Position numbers and translations under genes: made by a program. Below, piece after piece: positions 6,784 to 11,679 of a stretch of DNA of 11,679 bases. How positions within the stretch are numbered: position 1 is the stretch's first letter; every line of letters starts with the position of its first letter. The stretch is from Gammaproteobacteria bacterium (lineage in GTDB: Bacteria; Pseudomonadota; Gammaproteobacteria; GCA-001735895): positions 1 through 11,679 of the forward strand of contig QNFD01000045.1 of the NCBI GenBank assembly GCA_003645435.1. Reading direction: 5' to 3'. The notes beneath the pieces are model-generated. The model was not told where the DNA came from. It saw only the letters and a program-made list of their open reading frames with translations, and did not search any database.

Positions 6784-9700
6784 TCGATACTCGAGATAAA
6801 ATTCATCCTTGCCAAGCAACTTCTCGAGGGCCAATAGGCATTCCTCCGACGGTGCTACCGACCATTGGCCGTTTGTTTTAAGTTCGTACAGGTAGTCCTC
6901 TCGCTGCATATGAAAAACCACGGGCATGGCATTGCTTGAGCGATGTCGTTGAAGATCTCCAATCAACCTTTCTATTGCCGGTTCGGCATTCCCGTTCAGG
7001 GTAATGTGTAACGCCCTTGCATGTTCGAATCGATAGTTTTCCAGTAGCTGTACACTGGAAGCCCGTATTTTGATGCCATTGTTGAAATCATCATAGGCGA
7101 TACCACCGCCTACTACCCAGATCAGGTCTTTTTTTACAATCTCCTCGATCTCCTGAAACATCTTTGGCAGTACCCGAACCTCTATTCTGCCACTCCTGTC
7201 ATCCAGGGTTACAAAAGCCTCGCGACCATTGAAGCCGTTTTTAGTACGAATATCGACGACCAAACCGCAAACTGTCGTTTGCTGATCCTTTTGCCGATAA
7301 CCGCTGGAGGTCTCAATGCCGATATTCAGCCTGCTCAGCCATTGAGCAAAATTCACCGAAGTGATTTGCCGGACTTCCTTTTCTACCATTAGCAGCGGAT
7401 GTCCGGTAAGAAATAAACCCAGCGCCTCTTTTTCCTGAATTAGTCGAGTTTTTTCATCCCAGGCCTCACAATCGGGTAAAGATTTAATCGTCTCAACCGG
7501 CGTAATTTCCGAAAACATATCACTCATGCCGGCATCGAGATTATTCTGGCGTTGTTCCGCTGACTGCATTGCATAGGGTAGATGAGCCATTAGCGCAGCG
7601 CGATTGGTCGAAAAACAATCCATCGCACCGGCTTTTATCAATGCCTCGATCACCTTTCTACCAGTTCGGGAAGACTCGACTCGTTCACAAAAATCATCGA
7701 GTGATTGATACCCGGACTCTTCTCGGCCTCCGACTATTGATTCGATCACGCCCTTGCCTACACCTTTAATCGCGCCCAGACCATAGAATATGACGCCACC
7801 GGCAGAAGCGGTAAACTGGTAATTGGAGCGGTTTATGTCGGGCGGCAGGATAGTCAGTTGCATCTCACGGCATTCGTCAATCAGGGTCACTATCTTATCG
7901 GTATTATCGATATCGGCTGATAATACGGCGGCCATAAACTCTGCCGGGTAATGCGACTTTAACCAGGCGGTCTGGTATGAAACCAGGGCATAGGCGGCCG
8001 AGTGAGACTTGTTAAAACCATAGCCCGCAAATTTCTCCATGAGGTCAAAAATATAGGTGGCTGTACTCCGCTCAACATTGTTAGTGACCGCGCCCTCGGT
8101 GAAAATCTCGCGTTGCTTTTCCATTTCCTCGAGTTTTTTCTTACCCATTGCGCGCCGCAGCATATCAGCACCGCCGAGGGTATAGCCTGCGAGAACCTGG
8201 GCGATTTGCATAACCTGTTCCTGGTACAGGATTACACCATAGGTAGGCTTCAAAATGACTTCCAGCGATGGGTGGGGATACTCAACCTTTGCACGACCAT
8301 GCTTCCGATTGATAAAGTCATCAACCATGCCCGATTGCAAGGGCCCCGGCCTGAACAGAGCCACCAGCGCGATTATGTCTTCGAAATTATCGGGTCTTAA
8401 GCGGCGAATCAAATCCTTCATGCCGCGTGATTCAAGTTGAAAAACAGCCGTTGTCTGGTGCGCCTGGAGCAGGTTGAAAGTTAATTCATCACTTAACGAA
8501 ATGCGTTCAATTTCCAGATTCAGGTCAGGATTGGCTGCATTAATCGACTTTACCGCCCAGTCGATAATAGTCAGGGTCCTGAGACCGAGGAAGTCGAATT
8601 TCACCAGACCGACTGCTTCTACATCATCCTTGTCGAACTGTGAAACCAGGCCTGCACCACCCTGCTCACAATAAATCGGCGTGAAATCGGTTAAATCACT
8701 GGGCGCTATTACGACACCGCCCGCGTGTTTGCCCACATTACGGGTCAAGCCCTCGAGTGACAGCGCCATGTCTATCAACATCGTCACTTCTTCATCTTGC
8801 TCGTATAGTTCGCGTAACGCCTCCTCCTGGTCAAGCGCCTTGTTTAGCGTAATACCAATCTCGAACGGTACCAGCTTGGCAATGCGATCGACAAAACCAT
8901 AGGGATGGGACATTACCCGCCCAACGTCTCGAATCACGGCCTTGGCTGCCATGGTGCCATAGGTGATGATTTGTGATACCTGGTTGCGGCCATAATGGTC
9001 GGCAACGTACTCAATCACCTCATCGCGCCTGTCCATACAAAAATCGATATCAAAGTCAGGCATGGAGACCCGCTCCGGGTTCAGGAAGCGCTCGAACAGC
9101 AGCTCATATTCAAGCGGATCAATATCGGTAATATTGAGTGCATAAGCGACCAGCGAACCGGCACCCGATCCCCGCCCGGGGCCTACCGGTATCCCGTGTT
9201 GTTTGGCCCACTCGATGAAATCCATCACGATTAGAAAGTAACCCGGGAATCCCATCTGCAAAATCACATCGATTTCTAACTTGAGACGATCGTCATAGAC
9301 TTGACGATCAAAGCTTGCACCAGATTCAAGCTGCTCTTCCAGGAAGGTCAGTCGTTTTTGCAAACCCTGTTCAGAAACATGGCGAAAATAGCTATCGGTC
9401 GAGTATCCCTCCGGTACCGGATACTCGGGCAGATAATGCTCCTCGAGGTTTAATCTGACGTTACAGGCCCTGGCGATATTGACCGAATTTTCTATCGCCT
9501 CCGGGATATCGGCGAACAGTTCGATCATTTCGTCTTTGCTGCGCAGATATTGTTGCGGAGAATAGAGTCGGGGCCGACGTTCATCCTGCAGCGTATATCC
9601 GGTACAAATACACACCCGGACCTCGTGCGCATCAAAGTCCTCTGCATCCATGAAACGAACGTCATTGGTCGCTACCACAGGTACCCGATGCCGGCTTGAA

Positions 9701-10260
9701 TAATCTACCGCCCGGGATATATATTCTTCTTCGTACGGGCGACCGGTGCGCTGTAGCTCAAGGAAAAATCGACCCTCGAATAGCGCTTGCCATTGTTGCA
9801 GGCAGTCTTCCGCGAGTTGTTGATTTTGCGCTTTCAAAGCCTGGCCAATGTCTCCCTCGAGACCCGCCGAGAGGGCTATCAAACCAGCCGACGCCTGTTG
9901 CAGCCATTCAATATTGATGGTTGGTCGATCTGCGATCTGGCCTTCCAGGAAAGAGCGTGACACCAGTCGCTTAAGGTTTAAATATCCGGTGTCATCCTGA
10001 CATAACAATACCAGTCGGCTGAGTGATTCTTTTCGATCTGGATGAAGAATCCAGACATCGGTGCCAAATATCGGTTTTACCCCGCTCGATGTTGCCGCCT
10101 TAAAAATCTTCACCATGGCAAACAGGTTTGACTGGTCGGTGAGCGCAATCGCGGCCATATCCCGGGCTTTAACTTCAGCAACGAGGGGTTTGAGCCGCAG
10201 CGTGCTATCGAGCAATGAAAACTCGGAATGCACGTGCAAATGGACAAACTGGTCAGGCAT
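6781..10260 (-). CDS. dnaE: DNA polymerase III alpha subunit
   Basis: Catalytic subunit of the replicative polymerase; works with DnaQ (proofreading), HolE, the beta clamp and the clamp loader. Its 1159 residues match the 1160 of E. coli. Order: PHP domain (about 1-280), palm and fingers with the catalytic acids D402 and D404 (PDFDIDF) and D556 (KFDFLG), beta-binding domain with helix-hairpin-helix (YGLGAIKGVGKG, 826-837), OB fold (about 995-1035), C-terminal tau-binding region. The PHP site keeps HLHVH (7-11) but lacks other metal ligands (TDQSNL, GTDVW, NDVRFM), so it should be inactive, as in E. coli. The internal clamp-binding motif appears as MSDMF (912-916), with M in place of the usual Q. 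The ATG at 10260 has the strong ribosome site GAGGGAG five bases upstream, inside the last codons of rnhB, and overlaps that gene by 8 bases. accA, its usual downstream neighbour, is not here. Confidence 0.99.
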   Translation of the reverse strand: MPDQFVHLHVHSEFSLLDSTLRLKPLVAEVKARDMAAIALTDQSNLFAMVKIFKAATSSGVKPIFGTDVWILHPDRKESLSRLVLLCQDDTGYLNLKRLVSRSFLEGQIADRPTINIEWLQQASAGLIALSAGLEGDIGQALKAQNQQLAEDCLQQWQALFEGRFFLELQRTGRPYEEEYISRAVDYSSRHRVPVVATNDVRFMDAEDFDAHEVRVCICTGYTLQDERRPRLYSPQQYLRSKDEMIELFADIPEAIENSVNIARACNVRLNLEEHYLPEYPVPEGYSTDSYFRHVSEQGLQKRLTFLEEQLESGASFDRQVYDDRLKLEIDVILQMGFPGYFLIVMDFIEWAKQHGIPVGPGRGSGAGSLVAYALNITDIDPLEYELLFERFLNPERVSMPDFDIDFCMDRRDEVIEYVADHYGRNQVSQIITYGTMAAKAVIRDVGRVMSHPYGFVDRIAKLVPFEIGITLNKALDQEEALRELYEQDEEVTMLIDMALSLEGLTRNVGKHAGGVVIAPSDLTDFTPIYCEQGGAGLVSQFDKDDVEAVGLVKFDFLGLRTLTIIDWAVKSINAANPDLNLEIERISLSDELTFNLLQAHQTTAVFQLESRGMKDLIRRLRPDNFEDIIALVALFRPGPLQSGMVDDFINRKHGRAKVEYPHPSLEVILKPTYGVILYQEQVMQIAQVLAGYTLGGADMLRRAMGKKKLEEMEKQREIFTEGAVTNNVERSTATYIFDLMEKFAGYGFNKSHSAAYALVSYQTAWLKSHYPAEFMAAVLSADIDNTDKIVTLIDECREMQLTILPPDINRSNYQFTASAGGVIFYGLGAIKGVGKGVIESIVGGREESGYQSLDDFCERVESSRTGRKVIEALIKAGAMDCFSTNRAALMAHLPYAMQSAEQRQNNLDAGMSDMFSEITPVETIKSLPDCEAWDEKTRLIQEKEALGLFLTGHPLLMVEKEVRQITSVNFAQWLSRLNIGIETSSGYRQKDQQTTVCGLVVDIRTKNGFNGREAFVTLDDRSGRIEVRVLPKMFQEIEEIVKKDLIWVVGGGIAYDDFNNGIKIRASSVQLLENYRFEHARALHITLNGNAEPAIERLIGDLQRHRSSNAMPVVFHMQREDYLYELKTNGQWSVAPSEECLLALEKLLGKDEFYLEYR

Positions 10261-10837
10261 TACACTCCCTCACCGGTTTAAAACTGAATCGATGCACAGG
10301 GCATGCCCCATATTGTTTCAGTAGCGAACGATGCAACTGTGTCGGGTATCCTTTATGCCGGGCAAATTGATATTGCGGATATAACGCATCGAGTACCAGC
10401 ATCTGTTGATCACGGTATTCTTTTGCCAGAATTGATGCGGCTGAAATACAGGGTTCGTACAGATCACCTTTTATAATCGCGCGCATGCTTAAACCTTCAA
10501 TATCGGGAACTCGATTGCCGTCTATCAAAGCCTGTTCTGGTTTTGGTTCAAGCTGGACAATTGCCCTTTTCATTGCCAGCATACTAGCCTGCAATATATT
10601 GATTTCATCGATTTCGGTACAGCTGGCCTCACCGATCGCCCAGGCGATCGCGTACTGCCTGATTTCCAGATCGAGACGCTTACGTTTTGCCGCACTGAGT
10701 TTCTTGGAATCAGTAAGTCCCTCAATAGTGTGGGAATTGTCCAGTATCACCGCCGCTGCAACAACCGAACCCGCCAATGGTCCTCGTCCGGCCTCATCGA
10801 CTCCGGCCACGAGTTTCGCATTTGGGAATTCATCCAT
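10253..10837 (-). CDS. rnhB: Ribonuclease HII
   Basis: Cleaves the RNA strand of RNA-DNA hybrids and starts removal of single ribonucleotides misincorporated by the replicative polymerase. The 194 residues compare with 198 in E. coli. Visible: GVDEAGRGPLAG (12-23) with D14 and E15 and the GRG motif that recognises the ribonucleotide junction, DSKKLS (43-48), D106 in IDGN, D125 in KGD followed by ISAASILAK (131-139), and RHKGYPT (160-166). Together D14, E15, D106 and D125 form the metal site. The ATG at 10837 is the only usable start before the DEAGRG motif; no Shine-Dalgarno is visible before it. It is cotranscribed with dnaE (8-base overlap), a pairing that makes sense because it repairs errors of that polymerase. 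In E. coli lpxB lies immediately upstream in the same direction; here lpxB points the other way. Confidence 0.97.
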   Translation of the reverse strand: MDEFPNAKLVAGVDEAGRGPLAGSVVAAAVILDNSHTIEGLTDSKKLSAAKRKRLDLEIRQYAIAWAIGEASCTEIDEINILQASMLAMKRAIVQLEPKPEQALIDGNRVPDIEGLSMRAIIKGDLYEPCISAASILAKEYRDQQMLVLDALYPQYQFARHKGYPTQLHRSLLKQYGACPVHRFSFKPVRECNA

Positions 10838-10844
10838 ATATAAT
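10815..10844 (+). promoter_or_regulatory. Candidate rightward promoter for the small ORF and lpxB
   Basis: TTCGCA at 10815-10820 (four of six to TTGACA), an 18-base spacer and a perfect TATAAT at 10839-10844. Transcription would start near 10851 and run toward lpxB. The -35 lies inside the start of rnhB and the -10 directly abuts its ATG, so rightward initiation would compete with rnhB transcription or translation. No comparably good leftward promoter for rnhB was found in 10838-10971. A further AT-rich stretch, TATTATAAA at 11029-11037, is a weaker alternative. Confidence 0.4.
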
Positions 10845-11102
10845 GCGCCGACTAAAAATAACTGATTTCATAATGTTCAGGTCACTCAAAACAACAGACA
10901 AGTATCTATCAACAGGTTCCGCGAAGTACGAAGTCAACCACTACCGAACCATGGTATCCGGGTAGCAGGTAATGACAATGGTAAAATTTCTCAGACCAGT
11001 ACAAACTGATCAACGGGCCAATAAACGATATTATAAATTTGCCAACGAATTTCTGGAAGCAGGAATTTGCTTTCTGACTAATCCATTTCGAGTAAATTAA
11101 AA
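10838..11102. other. Divergent region between rnhB and lpxB
   Basis: This 265-base stretch separates the two head-to-head units. It contains the TATAAT candidate at its left edge, an 8-bp palindrome ACCATGGT near 10949, a 42-codon small ORF (separate entry) and a 7-bp hairpin GGAAGCA/TGCTTTC at 11055-11074 (six-base loop, one G-U pair in RNA) that falls inside that ORF. The first 134 bases show no gene on either strand that I can support. There is no trace of lpxA, which normally precedes lpxB. Confidence 0.6.
10972..11100 (+). CDS. Candidate small protein gene (42 residues) immediately before lpxB
   Basis: ATG at 10972 (or 10978) to TAA at 11098-11100, reading MTMVKFLRPVQTDQRANKRY at the start and ending LTNPFRVN. 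The second ATG has AGG eight bases upstream (GCAGGTAATGACAATG), a proper ribosome-site spacing; a TAG lies just upstream in frame, so the ORF cannot extend left. The stop is two bases before the TTG that I take as the lpxB start, an arrangement typical of translational coupling. The product would be basic in its first half (K, R, K, R) with a short hydrophobic stretch (FLEAGICFL), too short for a confident membrane segment. No family was recognised. Chance is a real alternative, since 42 open codons are not rare. It could be a leader peptide, a small LpxB-linked protein, or simply the lpxB leader. Confidence 0.35.
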   Translation: MTMVKFLRPVQTDQRANKRYYKFANEFLEAGICFLTNPFRVN

Positions 11103-11679
11103 TTGACTACCAAAACGCCGGAAAATCCACACGTCATGATACTCGCAGGTGAAACTTCGGGCGATGCCCACGCGGCCGAGATGATCGAACAGATCTGGCA
11201 GCTTAACCCCGATATCCGCATCAGTGGGATGGGCAGCCGGGAAATGATAAAGGCGGGTGCCGAAGTATTTTTTGATTCATCAGTTATCGCCGTAATGGGC
11301 CTGGTGGAAGTGTTAAAACACTGGGGTGATATCAGGCGCGCGATGAAGATCGTTGAGCGTCGGCTCGAAGCGACACGCCCCGATCTACTCGTATTGGTCG
11401 ACTATCCCGAGTTTAATTTGAAAATGGCGTGCCACGCCCGCGAACTCGGGATTAAGGTTTTATTTTACATCAGCCCTCAAATCTGGGCCTGGCGTCCGAA
11501 GCGTATTCATAAAATCGGCCGCCTGGTGGACCACATGGCGGTCATATTTAAGTTTGAACAGGCTTATTATGAGCGCGCCAATATTCCCGTCAGCTTTGTC
11601 GGGCACCCTCTGGTTGACAAGGTAGTCAGCACCCAGTCCAAACACGAAGTCAGGCAACACCTGGGGCTTGAACGTGATA
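11103..11679 (+). CDS. lpxB: Lipid-A-disaccharide synthase, 3' part outside window
   Basis: Peripheral inner-membrane glycosyltransferase (family GT19) joining UDP-2,3-diacylglucosamine and lipid X to the lipid A disaccharide. The 192 codons seen cover the N-terminal Rossmann-like domain: MILAGETSGDAHAAEMI, GMGSREMIKAGAE, the hydrophobic helix around VMGLVEVLKH, VDYPEFNL, YISPQIWAWRPKR and VGHPLVDKV, all in family order. Start choice: TTG at 11103 gives 14 residues before AGETSGD, like E. coli LpxB, whereas the ATG at 11136 would begin in the first beta strand; a stop lies in frame at 11079. GAG at 11090-11092 is a weak ribosome site. It is divergent from rnhB-dnaE and has no lpxA in front, unlike the usual lpxA-lpxB-rnhB-dnaE order. 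A second lpxB copy elsewhere is possible. Confidence 0.95.
   Translation, partial: MTTKTPENPHVMILAGETSGDAHAAEMIEQIWQLNPDIRISGMGSREMIKAGAEVFFDSSVIAVMGLVEVLKHWGDIRRAMKIVERRLEATRPDLLVLVDYPEFNLKMACHARELGIKVLFYISPQIWAWRPKRIHKIGRLVDHMAVIFKFEQAYYERANIPVSFVGHPLVDKVVSTQSKHEVRQHLGLERD

Noticed and set aside
8002..8400. Open frames opposite dnaE, such as plus strand 8002-8400.
   Set aside because: Antisense shadows of dnaE with low-complexity or arginine/serine-rich content and no domain.
9051..9065. DnaE PHP domain as an active proofreading exonuclease.
   Set aside because: Although HLHVH is kept at residues 7-11, several other metal ligands are replaced, so a DnaQ-type proofreader is expected.
10777..10965. 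Plus-strand ORF across the rnhB start.
   Set aside because: Mostly antisense to rnhB, no ribosome site, and its composition shows no protein-like pattern.
1..11679. CRISPR array, tRNA, insertion sequence, defence island or toxin-antitoxin genes.
   Set aside because: No spaced repeats, transposase, terminal inverted repeats or such gene pairs were seen on either strand; nearly all sequence is accounted for by housekeeping genes.

Overview
The window is chromosomal housekeeping DNA of a gammaproteobacterium, about half G+C by eye. The evidence is an Escherichia coli-numbered GyrA (Y122 catalytic, T83/D87 in the quinolone region), a DnaE of 1159 residues with a degenerate PHP domain, a proteobacterial chorismate mutase/prephenate dehydratase, UbiG, LpxB (so a lipid A outer membrane), and a gene order (MtaD-like deaminase, ubiG, mupP-like HAD phosphatase, YciK-like SDR) that I recall from Pseudomonas. 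No tRNA, rRNA, insertion sequence, CRISPR array or phage gene was seen, and coding density is high. The genus cannot be named from this sequence.

Layout, left to right. (1) Minus strand 3047 to 1: gyrA followed after 22 bases by pheA, which runs off the left edge. (2) A 254-base divergent region (3048-3301) holding a good extended -10 for gyrA, some small inverted repeats and a doubtful 34-codon ORF. (3) Plus strand 3302-6733: four genes, mtaD-like, ubiG, mupP-like and yciK-like, joined by three consecutive ATGA start/stop overlaps, so almost certainly one translationally coupled operon. (4) A 47-base convergent gap, with an 11-bp hairpin that contains the dnaE stop codon. (5) Minus strand 10837-6781: rnhB and dnaE, overlapping by 8 bases. 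(6) A second divergent region (10838-11102) with a TATAAT promoter candidate and a possible 42-residue small gene ending 2 bases before lpxB. (7) Plus strand 11103 to the end: the first 192 codons of lpxB, most likely starting at TTG.

How the genes work together: gyrA, dnaE and rnhB serve DNA supercoiling, replication and removal of ribonucleotides from DNA. pheA feeds phenylalanine synthesis. The deaminase acts on S-adenosylmethionine by-products (MTA/SAH), and its operon partner UbiG is a SAM-dependent methyltransferase that makes SAH. The MupP-like phosphatase and LpxB both concern the cell envelope (peptidoglycan recycling and lipid A).

No clearly new biological system was found. The most noteworthy points are the head-to-head arrangement of lpxB and rnhB-dnaE, which in E. 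coli lie in one direction; the candidate small gene coupled to lpxB; the SDR whose catalytic serine seems to be missing; and the direct gyrA-pheA junction without serC.
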